Source: an uncultured Glaciecola sp. (GTDB lineage Bacteria; Pseudomonadota; Gammaproteobacteria; Enterobacterales; Alteromonadaceae). From it: a stretch of DNA of 64,000 nucleotides. The stretch covers positions 62,001 to 126,000 of the forward strand of contig CAJQOP010000002.1 in the NCBI GenBank assembly GCA_905479945.1. The letters run 5' to 3'. Every line of letters begins with the position of its first letter. Positions within the stretch are counted from its first letter, which is position 1. A program made the translations under genes and the position numbers. This document shows, one piece after another, positions 38,183-46,456 of the stretch. The notes beneath the pieces were generated by a model that made no database searches, was not told the DNA's origin, and was given only the letters and a program-made list of their open reading frames with translations.

Positions 38183-39199
38183 TTAGCTTTGGCCTTTATT
38201 GCTGTACCAATGTACGGGTCTATCAAAGTCTGAGACTTTGTCTTCTACGCCTAGTGTCAGTGCGAATAACGCCATTCTCACTAGTACGCCGTTGTCTGTT
38301 TGTCTAAAAATCGCTAGGTTCGGGTTGAGATTTAAATCGTTGTCTAGTTCGTTTGCCTCTGCTCTTGAATCTCTTGGCAATGGATGCATTATGACCGTGT
38401 TTGATTTGAAATGCTTAGTGTAAATCTGTTGATTAAGACGGAATTTGCCACGGTACTTGTTGGCTTCATCTTGTGATGGAAATCGTTCTTCTTGAATACG
38501 TGTTTGATAACAAATATCCGCATTAAAACTGCCTTCGAACTGATCGGTGATGGTCAATTTATGGCCTGCATTAGTAATCATGTCACAGATATCGCTCGGC
38601 ATTCTTAATTCTTGCGGAGATATTAAGGTAAAATGCAAATTTTCATACAAGCACAATAGTTTGGATAAGGAGTGCACCGTGCGGCCATATTTTAAATCGC
38701 CGATCATCGCGATATTCAAACCGTCTATACGTTCACTATGAGATTTTCGTTCTTTTTCTATGGTATATAAATCTAATAATGCTTGAGTTGGGTGTTCGTT
38801 AGCACCGTCGCCACCGTTAATAACAGGCACTCGACTGCCTTGGGCAAACTCAGCAACAGAACCGGCTTGCGGGTGACGCATAGCAATAATGTCAGAATAG
38901 CCGCTCAGCACGCGGGCGGTATCATACAAGGACTCGCCTTTTGCTAGCGCCGAATTACTCATACCGGTCGTCTCTCTAACTTCACCACCTAGCAAATTGA
39001 AGGCAGTTCCAAAGCTGACTCGTGTTCTAGTACTAGGCTCAAAAAATAGATTGCCTAAAATAGCGCCTTCTAAAACTTGAGTACGCTTTTTACGCATCGC
39101 GTATGGCAACATGCTGTCCGCGACTAGAAATACTTTTTCAATGGCAGCGCGGTCAAACTGTCCTACGCTAAGAACATGATTACCCATAAATAGAGTCAT
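38183..39199 (-). CDS. pyrB: Aspartate carbamoyltransferase catalytic subunit
   Basis: Condenses carbamoyl phosphate with aspartate in pyrimidine synthesis. It is 338 residues, longer than the E. coli 311-residue chain and like the long form in Shewanella-type bacteria. The carbamoyl-phosphate motif [12 protein letters not shown] and [16 protein letters not shown] are intact. No pyrI regulatory chain follows; hemL comes next. A hairpin in the leader overlaps the ribosome site. Confidence 0.94.
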   Translation of the reverse strand: MTLFMGNHVLSVGQFDRAAIEKVFLVADSMLPYAMRKKRTQVLEGAILGNLFFEPSTRTRVSFGTAFNLLGGEVRETTGMSNSALAKGESLYDTARVLSGYSDIIAMRHPQAGSVAEFAQGSRVPVINGGDGANEHPTQALLDLYTIEKERKSHSERIDGLNIAMIGDLKYGRTVHSLSKLLCLYENLHFTLISPQELRMPSDICDMITNAGHKLTITDQFEGSFNADICYQTRIQEERFPSQDEANKYRGKFRLNQQIYTKHFKSNTVIMHPLPRDSRAEANELDNDLNLNPNLAIFRQTDNGVLVRMALFALTLGVEDKVSDFDRPVHWYSNKGQS

Positions 39200-39205
39200 G
39201 AAGAG

Positions 39206-39236
39206 CCACCCTTGAAGAAAAATTTAAGTAGGGTGG
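39206..39236 (-). promoter_or_regulatory. Leader hairpin covering the pyrB ribosome-binding site
   Basis: In the mRNA, CCACCCU (39236-39230) can pair with AGGGUGG (39212-39206) across a 17-base loop. The second arm contains the AAGGG ribosome site six bases before the AUG. It might modulate translation. Seven base pairs with a large loop is modest evidence. Confidence 0.35.
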
Positions 39237-39299
39237 AGTTTATCAAAAAAGCGCGTGGAGGTTATCAATAAAAGAAGCTTAAAACGTTAATTTGCAAAG

Positions 39300-39965
39300 C
39301 TAGCGATATATTTCGATGATTTTGAGCGTTTTAACTACAACTTTCTTAGCATAGTCGTTTAATTGTTGTTCAGACTGCTCATAAGGTAGCCCCAGCATGC
39401 TGAGCATATGATAGTCGCTCTTCAATAAATTAAAAAAGTCGATAGCAGTTTCTTTCGCGTTTTCTGTTGCTAGTTGGCAGTCAGGATGGCTATTTAAAAG
39501 ATCAGTGACCACCCGAATACTATGCAGTGGACCTGCTTCGTAAAACAACGCTGCAACATGAGTGTTATTTTTCGACTCACCAATAATCACCGAATGCATG
39601 GCAATAACCTGTTTGTCGTTAAGTAGGTGAATAAAATTTGATGCAATGTCCTGCAGAATATCGCTCAGCGAATTGTTTTGCGCGGACAAAGCAGCATCAG
39701 CAATTCGATACTCTTCACACTTGCCCTCAATGACCGCAGTATAAAGAATGTCTTTATTTTGAAAATGTGAGTATACGGTTTGTTTTGATACACCGCTTTG
39801 TTTAGCAACCGCATCCATGGACGTGCGATCATAGCCTTGCTCTAAAAATAACTCACCGGCGCAGAATAAAATCTGTTTGCGCTTTTCTTGACTCTTTGGT
39901 CTACCAGCTACTTTCGATTGATTTAATACTGCCGGTTTATCTATTTTCGTTGATGTCGGTAACAT
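39300..39965 (-). CDS. TetR-family repressor of the adjacent RND pump
   Basis: A 221-residue DNA-binding protein. The N-terminal TetR domain (about 20-75) contains LFLEQGYDRTSMDAVAKQSG and the recognition helix VSKQTVYSHFQNKDIL. The C-terminal part is of the AefR/TetR_C class that binds unknown small molecules. It is divergent from an RND efflux operon, with a perfect palindrome between them, the classic layout of a local efflux repressor that also represses itself. Confidence 0.9.
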   Translation of the reverse strand: MLPTSTKIDKPAVLNQSKVAGRPKSQEKRKQILFCAGELFLEQGYDRTSMDAVAKQSGVSKQTVYSHFQNKDILYTAVIEGKCEEYRIADAALSAQNNSLSDILQDIASNFIHLLNDKQVIAMHSVIIGESKNNTHVAALFYEAGPLHSIRVVTDLLNSHPDCQLATENAKETAIDFFNLLKSDYHMLSMLGLPYEQSEQQLNDYAKKVVVKTLKIIEIYR

Positions 39966-40055
39966 AAAAAATATTTCAACTCTGTTAGGTCGTGTTGATT
40001 CTTACTGCACGAGTTCAGGTTAATTAAGATCTAATTTAGCATAATTATAGTAATC

Positions 40056-40074
40056 ATACTAGACGGTCTAGTAT
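40056..40074. promoter_or_regulatory. Putative TetR operator
   Basis: ATACTAGACGGTCTAGTAT is a perfect 9-bp palindrome around one central base, 91 bases from the repressor start and about 168 from the pump start. Sequences of the ACTAGAC-N-GTCTAGT type are typical TetR-family operators. Confidence 0.75.
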
Positions 40075-40241
40075 TTATAGTTTAGCATGCCTGAACTATA
40101 CACAGGCACACCGCGTGATAATTTTTACCAACGCTTAGTGTCCCTAGTTTAACTAGATATCGGTTTACTTCAACAATAGCCTCTTAAAATAAGGCAACGA
40201 GTACATAGAATGACATTTTCGCTAGTATCGGATTCTAACAT

Positions 40242-41495
40242 ATGACTATTAATAACGATTCAACAGGCTCTGACTTGTCGGCTTCTGTTTCTGCGGACCA
40301 GCCCTCAACTGATAATGAAGCCGCATACATTGGCGAGATAAACAGCGACTTGCATCAAGGCAAGCTGTCACTGCTTTTCCTTTGTGCCAGCAGCTTTGTT
40401 CTATTAATCGTACTGGTTTTGTTTTCGGGAGATAAAACGGTATCGGCGTTTAACGACGAACAAGCAATGGCCGTAGAGAATGCAAAAGTGAACGTGCAGA
40501 CGGTGTTTATTCAACCTTCGTATTCCAAACAGCGCAAAGTTTACGGCTTAGTTGAAGCTGAGCAAAAAGCTGATTTAGGCTTCGAGTTGTCGGGCCTTAT
40601 TGCACAAACACAGGTAGCTGAAGGACAAAGAGTAAGCAAGGGACAAATATTGGCGACCCTAGATACAGAGCGACTATTAGCACAGAAAAAGGAACTCGAT
40701 GCGGCTTTTCTCAGAGCAAAAGCAGATGCAAAGCTAGCCGGTCTGACTGCCAATCGAACTATCGAGTTGGTTAAAAAACGTCTTGAGCCTGAACAGCGAC
40801 TTGATGAAGCCAACGCTAATCTAGAGGCCGCTAACGCTTTGGTAAATGAAATGAAGGCGAGGCAAGGCAGCCTAGCTGTTGAACTCGAGAAATCACAACT
40901 TCGAGCGCCATTTAGCGGACAAGTTGTGCAGCAATATCTTGATGCTGGCACTGTTGTCAATGCAGGGCAGCCTCTTTTTTCACTTTTAGGCGAAGCTAAT
41001 CTTGAGGCTAGAGTGGGTTTACCTGCACGGTCACCACTAGCGTTGAATTTAGGCGATAAATATTCATTAAGTTATAAAAATACGATAGTTCCTTCAGTAC
41101 TTATTTCATTATCTAAACAACGTAATAGAGCAACTAGAGCCGTTGATGCCATATTTACCATTGACGCTGATGCTGCCGAACGACTCTATCTCATGCCGGG
41201 TGATGTAATATCGCTGTCGGTAGATGTTGAAATAAATAAACAAGGTGCTTGGGTGCCAGCGAGTGCATTATCAAATGGTGTTAGAGGATTGTGGACATTA
41301 TTCATTGTAGATAAATCGACTGGCGAGCAAATAATACAAGCTAGAAGCGTCACTGTTGAATATATGGAGGAGCAGCGTGCCTTTGTTTCAGGCGCAATCT
41401 CACAAGGCGATCTCGTTGTCGTTTCTGGTTTGCATCGATTGGCTCCCAATCAAACGGTGCAAAATGTTCAAGTGATTAATACGGCGAGAAATTAG
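40242..41495 (+). CDS. RND efflux periplasmic adaptor (membrane fusion protein)
   Basis: A 417-residue adaptor of the HlyD/AcrA type. The N-terminal membrane segment (about 45-65) is preceded by an unusually long hydrophilic cytoplasmic tail. The lipoyl half-motifs (GLIAQTQVAEGQRVSKGQ and QLRAPFSGQVVQQYLDAG), an alpha-hairpin between them, and beta-barrel/membrane-proximal domains follow. It links the pump to an outer-membrane channel that is not encoded here. It ends three bases before the pump gene. Confidence 0.92.
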   Translation: MTINNDSTGSDLSASVSADQPSTDNEAAYIGEINSDLHQGKLSLLFLCASSFVLLIVLVLFSGDKTVSAFNDEQAMAVENAKVNVQTVFIQPSYSKQRKVYGLVEAEQKADLGFELSGLIAQTQVAEGQRVSKGQILATLDTERLLAQKKELDAAFLRAKADAKLAGLTANRTIELVKKRLEPEQRLDEANANLEAANALVNEMKARQGSLAVELEKSQLRAPFSGQVVQQYLDAGTVVNAGQPLFSLLGEANLEARVGLPARSPLALNLGDKYSLSYKNTIVPSVLISLSKQRNRATRAVDAIFTIDADAAERLYLMPGDVISLSVDVEINKQGAWVPASALSNGVRGLWTLFIVDKSTGEQIIQARSVTVEYMEEQRAFVSGAISQGDLVVVSGLHRLAPNQTVQNVQVINTARN

Positions 41496-41498
41496 ACA

Positions 41499-44400
41499 AT
41501 GTCTAACACGAAACAACAATCAGTTTGGTATACAACGTTCTTCCGTCGAGGGCACCTTCTCGCGCTCAGCATTATTATTATTTTAGTGGCCGGAATGTCG
41601 GCGGTGAAGACTTTACCTAGGCTAGAAGATCCGCGTATTGATTTACGTAATGTTATTATTTTGACTTCGTATCCTGGTGCGTCACCTGAAAGGGTTGAGG
41701 CATTAGTATCAGACGTGCTTGAAGATGAGCTTCGAGAGCTTTATGAAATCAAAGAAATTCAGTCAACCTCTAAAGCAGGCTTTTCTAGCTTGCTTGTTGA
41801 ACTGCAAGACTGGGTAGACAACGATAGCAATCAGCAAGTATTTTCTAAAATTAGGGACAGTCTCGAGAATGCTTCCGCTCGTTTGCCGGCGGGCGTAAGT
41901 AAACCAATATTAGAAGACAAAAGAGGCGCGACAGCATTCACTTTGTTACTTTCAGTCGATGCAGAAATACCAGAAAATACACCTCTTTCTGCTTCAGGAC
42001 GGCTTGCTAGTGAGTTGGTTGATCGTGTTCGAAACGTTCCTGGCACCGAGCTTGTGCGCTTGTTTGGCGAGCCCAATGAAGAAATAACTGTCACCCTTGA
42101 TCCTCAAGCACTCGCTTCAGTTGGGATAAGCATTGCACAAGTTAGTGAGCGTATTCGCTCCGCTGATTCAAAGCTTCCGGCAGGAGTATTGAGAACCGAT
42201 CAAAAGAATATTCGAGTACAGGTTGCCGATCCTTTAGAAAGTTTAGACGTTATTGCCAATATACCCTTAGTAGCCGTCGATGGGTCTTACTTACGACTGT
42301 CTGATGTAGCTAATATTGAACAGTCTTGGCAAACCCCTGAAAGTGCATTTGCCATTGTTGATGGCAAGCGCACTATATTTTTGGCTGCTCGCATGCAAAC
42401 CTCGGTGCGTGTTGATCAATGGACCGACGCTGTTAAAGCTAAAGTTACTAGTTTCAATAGTGAGTTTAAGGGCACAGCACAAGCCAATATTGTATTTGAA
42501 CAAAACCTTTATACTGAGGCACGCTTAAGTGAATTAACCGGCAACTTACTTTTGGGCTCTCTGGTCGTGATGCTGGTTATTTTGGTTTTCATGGGCGCCA
42601 AAGCGAGCTGGATTGTTGGCTTAGCACTTCCATTATGCGCGGCGTTCGCTATTTTCTCCCTCAGCTTTTTTGAACAGCAAATTCATCAGATGTCAATTTT
42701 TGGCATTATTATCGCAATTGGTTTACTGATTGATAATGCGATTGTTATCACTGATGAGATAAGAATTAACTTACAAGACCTTCAGTTAACAAGGCTGCAG
42801 GCTTTGGAAAAAAGCGTTAAGCATCTCTTTGCCCCTTTGTTAGCATCCACGTTAACGACAGTGCTAGGCTTCATGCCTATCTTTTTGCTGAACGGTAATA
42901 TTGGTGACTTTATTGGCGCTATTGCCATTAGTGTGGTCATGGCCCTATTAGGTTCATTAGCCATTTCATTAACACTGATTGCAGCACTGGCGGCCAGATA
43001 TTTGCCTAGAGATAGCAGTTCACAGCATGCTTGGTATCGCCGTGGGTGGCAGATGCCAGCTGTGTCGCAACAGTTTTCGCGACTACTTGGAAAGATAATC
43101 AAACGACCTGCTTTAGTCCTGCCTATTATTATCGTGTTTTGTTTGTCTGGGTTTGTGCTATCAAAACAATTGCCTAGCGTATTTTTTCCAAGTGCCGACC
43201 GAGATCAATTCGAAATTTATGTTTGGTTGCCCAATGGTACAGCAATCACAGAAACTAAAAAGTTAGTTGAGCGCATGGATGATCATGTTCGAGGCAAAGA
43301 AGAAGTTAAACAAGTGACATGGTTGATAGGCGCATCAGCGCCTTCCATTTATTATAATCAAGTGATGTCCAGAGATAACTCCCCGGAGTTTGCGAATGCA
43401 GTTATCACGACAACATCAATCTCAGTAGCAGCTGAGCTTATCCCCAAATTGCAGTTTGATCTGCAAGATTCTTTCCCAGAAGCAAAAGTTGCCGTCAGAG
43501 CCTTTGGACAAGGTCCTCCAGTACCAGCACCAATCGAAGTGGATATATTTGGTCCGGACATAGACACCCTGAATACATTGGGCGAACAGGTAAGGCTGGC
43601 GATGACCAAAGTTCCTGGTATAACTCAATCTATTGCCACTATTACAACGGGCGAACCTGAACTTCAATTCAATGTGTCTGAAAACGATTCGTACCTTGCT
43701 CAATTATCACTTACTGATATTGCACAACAATTACAACTAGCTCTGGCGGGAACGACTGGTGGAACTTTACTTCAAGGAACTGAAGAGCTTCCTGTCCGTG
43801 TTCGAGTTAATGATAAACAGCGCGGAGATTTAAAGGAATTAGATGCCTTTCCATTACTTAATCAAGCCTTAGTCCAAAATAATGCAAGCGTGGGAGTTGC
43901 GTCTTTAGGCGAATTTACCTTACTTCCCAGTATTAGTGGTATAACCCGAGTAGACGGTGAAAGGGTAAATAAAGTGCAGGCATTCTTGTTGCCCGGCGTT
44001 CCGGCGATCGATGCCAGCGAGCAATTACGTGAGCTTTTGGAAAAGGGTAATCTAGTCTTACCACAGGGGTATCGCATTAAAATGGCTGGCGATGCTGACG
44101 AACAAAAACAAGCATTAGGTCAATTAGCGACTTATGCGCCCGTGTTGCTAGTGTTAATGATCACGATACTTATTCTTACCTTCAGCAGCGTTCGTTTTGC
44201 CGTTGTTATCGGCATGGTTGCTATATTGTCTGTTGGTCTTGGCATGTTTAGTTTATGGCTATCAGGGCTGCCTGTTGGCTTTAATCCATTGTTAGGAAGC
44301 GCCGGTTTAATAGGGGTCGCTATCAATGGCTCAATTGTGGTTATTGCCGCTATTAATGGAAATGTAAAAGCAAAAGCGGGTGATACCAGAGCGATCGTTC

Positions 44401-44642
44401 AAGAAACCATGAGCTGTAGCCGTCACATATTATCTACAACTTTTACCACCGTGGGTGGCTTAATACCATTATTGTTGTTCTCACAGGGATCCTTTTGGCC
44501 ACCTTTAGCTGTTGTGTTAGCGGGTGGTGTTGGCTTCTCCGTAATACTATCGTTATTTTTTACTCCCACTATTGTGGCACTAATGTGTAGAATACGAACC
44601 AGAAAGCAACAAAGACGAGCTGCAGAAACAGTAAATGCCTAA
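41499..44642 (+). CDS. RND efflux pump inner-membrane subunit
   Basis: A 1047-residue proton-driven exporter of the AcrB/MMPL-type hydrophobe efflux group, with twelve predicted helices and two large periplasmic loops. The TM4 region reads IGLLIDNAIVITDE, with one Asp where AcrB has Asp-Asp; this is common in single-Asp subfamilies. The N-terminal region has YPGASPERVEALVSDVLE, typical of the family. Substrates are unknown. The last codons overlap the small ORF at 44635. Confidence 0.94.
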   Translation: MSNTKQQSVWYTTFFRRGHLLALSIIIILVAGMSAVKTLPRLEDPRIDLRNVIILTSYPGASPERVEALVSDVLEDELRELYEIKEIQSTSKAGFSSLLVELQDWVDNDSNQQVFSKIRDSLENASARLPAGVSKPILEDKRGATAFTLLLSVDAEIPENTPLSASGRLASELVDRVRNVPGTELVRLFGEPNEEITVTLDPQALASVGISIAQVSERIRSADSKLPAGVLRTDQKNIRVQVADPLESLDVIANIPLVAVDGSYLRLSDVANIEQSWQTPESAFAIVDGKRTIFLAARMQTSVRVDQWTDAVKAKVTSFNSEFKGTAQANIVFEQNLYTEARLSELTGNLLLGSLVVMLVILVFMGAKASWIVGLALPLCAAFAIFSLSFFEQQIHQMSIFGIIIAIGLLIDNAIVITDEIRINLQDLQLTRLQALEKSVKHLFAPLLASTLTTVLGFMPIFLLNGNIGDFIGAIAISVVMALLGSLAISLTLIAALAARYLPRDSSSQHAWYRRGWQMPAVSQQFSRLLGKIIKRPALVLPIIIVFCLSGFVLSKQLPSVFFPSADRDQFEIYVWLPNGTAITETKKLVERMDDHVRGKEEVKQVTWLIGASAPSIYYNQVMSRDNSPEFANAVITTTSISVAAELIPKLQFDLQDSFPEAKVAVRAFGQGPPVPAPIEVDIFGPDIDTLNTLGEQVRLAMTKVPGITQSIATITTGEPELQFNVSENDSYLAQLSLTDIAQQLQLALAGTTGGTLLQGTEELPVRVRVNDKQRGDLKELDAFPLLNQALVQNNASVGVASLGEFTLLPSISGITRVDGERVNKVQAFLLPGVPAIDASEQLRELLEKGNLVLPQGYRIKMAGDADEQKQALGQLATYAPVLLVLMITILILTFSSVRFAVVIGMVAILSVGLGMFSLWLSGLPVGFNPLLGSAGLIGVAINGSIVVIAAINGNVKAKAGDTRAIVQETMSCSRHILSTTFTTVGGLIPLLLFSQGSFWPPLAVVLAGGVGFSVILSLFFTPTIVALMCRIRTRKQQRRAAETVNA

Positions 44643-44760
44643 ATTTCTCGAACAAATTAAACAATGGTGGCAAACAGATTGCGCTTTTTGCCGTCGTTCA
44701 CGTTTAATATTGTTATGGGGAATAATTATGTTGGTAATGTATCTATATGTCTGGAACTGA
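44635..44760 (+). CDS. Small membrane protein of 41 residues with a CxxC motif
   Basis: This small ORF starts with an ATG overlapping the RND pump stop and ends inside the start of the DUF2982 gene, so all three overlap in a translationally coupled row. It encodes a basic, Trp-rich N-terminus, a Cys-x-x-Cys (DCAFCRRS) and a single hydrophobic segment (LILLWGIIMLVMYLYVW). It fills the only gap in the cluster exactly. The function is unknown; a small pump- or DUF2982-associated subunit is conceivable. Confidence 0.6.
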   Translation: MPKFLEQIKQWWQTDCAFCRRSRLILLWGIIMLVMYLYVWN

Positions 44761-45466
44761 GAACGATTCTATTTACATCAAAGCGGCGTCATCACACAAC
44801 GCTATGACCTCAATTCTCATTGGTGCTGGGCTCGTATCCCTTGGGGCTCTGACTAGTATCATTTTGCCAAAAATATTTTTCTTGCCTAGTGTATTTGTAA
44901 TCAGTGGCGGAATCGTTGGGCTCATCATAGGCTGGTTTAAATTAAAAGAACCCAAACATAGCTTAGAGTTGACCCGAGAGCATATTATTTACTACCACCG
45001 CCGAGGTAAGTGGCGTATCGCTTGGGATAATATTCAGCGTATCGACGTACCCCGAGTGACTAAAGGGATTGAACAAATAGAGCTCGAGATGATTGGTTTT
45101 CGATTGCGAAATTCGGATCATTTTATGGACGAAATATCCCCTAGACTAATTACTTACTTGTTAATGGAACAGCGGCCCTTAACCATGCAAAATCGTGATC
45201 CTAACAGCACCGCTGGACAATCTTATGGCAGCGACATGATAGAGGATGAAAAGTTTGTTAGAGCCAGCGGTGAAGTAATCAAAGGCGTAGCTGCAATGTT
45301 CGGCAACCGTATGCTGAAATTACGCAATCAGTTGGGTTACGATATCTTTATTTCTTCCAACGAAGTTGATCGAGAAGCGGCTAAGTTTATTGCGCTGCTC
45401 AAGGATTGCCAAGAAGCTGCTACTACAACATCACTTGTTGAAGAAGTGAAGCTCAAAACACCTTAA
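44747..45466 (+). CDS. DUF2982-family membrane protein
   Basis: A 239-residue protein with two N-terminal membrane helices (about 19-40 and 45-62) and a cytoplasmic domain. The HIIYYHRRGKWRIAWDNIQRID segment is PH-like (YdbT-type) in appearance. The family is confined to Alteromonadales and relatives and has no known function. It overlaps the small ORF upstream and lies next to an RND pump; this link is positional only. Confidence 0.7.
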   Translation: MSGTENDSIYIKAASSHNAMTSILIGAGLVSLGALTSIILPKIFFLPSVFVISGGIVGLIIGWFKLKEPKHSLELTREHIIYYHRRGKWRIAWDNIQRIDVPRVTKGIEQIELEMIGFRLRNSDHFMDEISPRLITYLLMEQRPLTMQNRDPNSTAGQSYGSDMIEDEKFVRASGEVIKGVAAMFGNRMLKLRNQLGYDIFISSNEVDREAAKFIALLKDCQEAATTTSLVEEVKLKTP

Positions 45467-45569
45467 TCTGTTTGCGCTAATTTTTGAAGGTACTACCGAG
45501 TTCTTGTTTGTTTAGATATATTGAGTTTTTCTAAGCCTTCAACAATTGAGCGCTTGAAATTCGTTCTAG

Positions 45570-46433
45570 GTGGACGCACTTAATACTCAACATTTCTTTA
45601 AAAAATTGATCATGCTTTCCTTTTTATTTCTTTTCTTAGCTGGCGCTCTTTGCATTTCCTTTATTTTAGGGAGGCCCTATTGGCGTGAATATAAGAGAAA
45701 TAAAGTCAGAGACTTGCCTTTTAAAAAGGAGTGGAGAAAAGTAATTCAGCAAAGAATGCCTTACTTTAAAAAGATGCCTACCCACCTACAATTGCAATTG
45801 AAACAACATATTCAGGTGTTTTTATCTGAAAAGAAATTTATTGGTTATAATGGTGTAAATATTTCGGATGAAATCAGGGTAACCATCGCCGCTCAAGCTT
45901 GTTTACTTTTGCTCAACCGTAAAACAGATTATTACCCTAAATTAAAAACCGTTTTAGTCTATCCGCGTGCGTTTACCAAGCAGCAGAAAACTGCCAATAC
46001 TGACGGTGTGCATTTTACACAAAATTTAGCCTTGGCTGGAGAGTCATGGGGCTTTGGTAAAATTGTATTGTCATGGCAAGATACTCTTAATGGCGCATAC
46101 GATCCAAATGATGGACACAATGTGGTTATTCATGAGTTTGCGCATCAGTTAGACCAAGAAGATGGCACGGCTAATGGTGCACCTATTTTAGGAAAAGACC
46201 AAAATTACGATTGCTGGGCGGATGTTTTTTCAGCTCAATTTGAGCAACTCAATAAGCAAGTCGCGGCAGGTGAGCATTCAATTTTTGATTACTATGGCGC
46301 CACTAATCCAGCTGAGTTTTTTGCTGTAGCGAGTGAAGTGTTTTTTGAGAAATCCCAAGAGCTCAAGTATGAACATCCCAAGCTTTATCAACAATTATCC
46401 TTGTATTATCGTGTTGATCCTACGTCTTGGTAA
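45570..46433 (+). CDS. MtfA-like M90 zinc peptidase
   Basis: A 287-residue protein with the metallopeptidase motif HEFAHQLDQEDG and a downstream Glu in AVASEVFFE, as in E. coli MtfA, which binds the Mlc repressor and affects glucose PTS control. An N-terminal hydrophobic helix (about 15-32) is present, as in the membrane-associated members. The GTG at 45570 lacks a good ribosome site; the ATG at 45612 is an alternative that would shorten it by 14 residues. It is convergent with the histidine kinase, 23 bases apart. Confidence 0.87.
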   Translation: MDALNTQHFFKKLIMLSFLFLFLAGALCISFILGRPYWREYKRNKVRDLPFKKEWRKVIQQRMPYFKKMPTHLQLQLKQHIQVFLSEKKFIGYNGVNISDEIRVTIAAQACLLLLNRKTDYYPKLKTVLVYPRAFTKQQKTANTDGVHFTQNLALAGESWGFGKIVLSWQDTLNGAYDPNDGHNVVIHEFAHQLDQEDGTANGAPILGKDQNYDCWADVFSAQFEQLNKQVAAGEHSIFDYYGATNPAEFFAVASEVFFEKSQELKYEHPKLYQQLSLYYRVDPTSW

Positions 46434-46456
46434 ATAAGCCAGCAGAAGTGGAGCAA

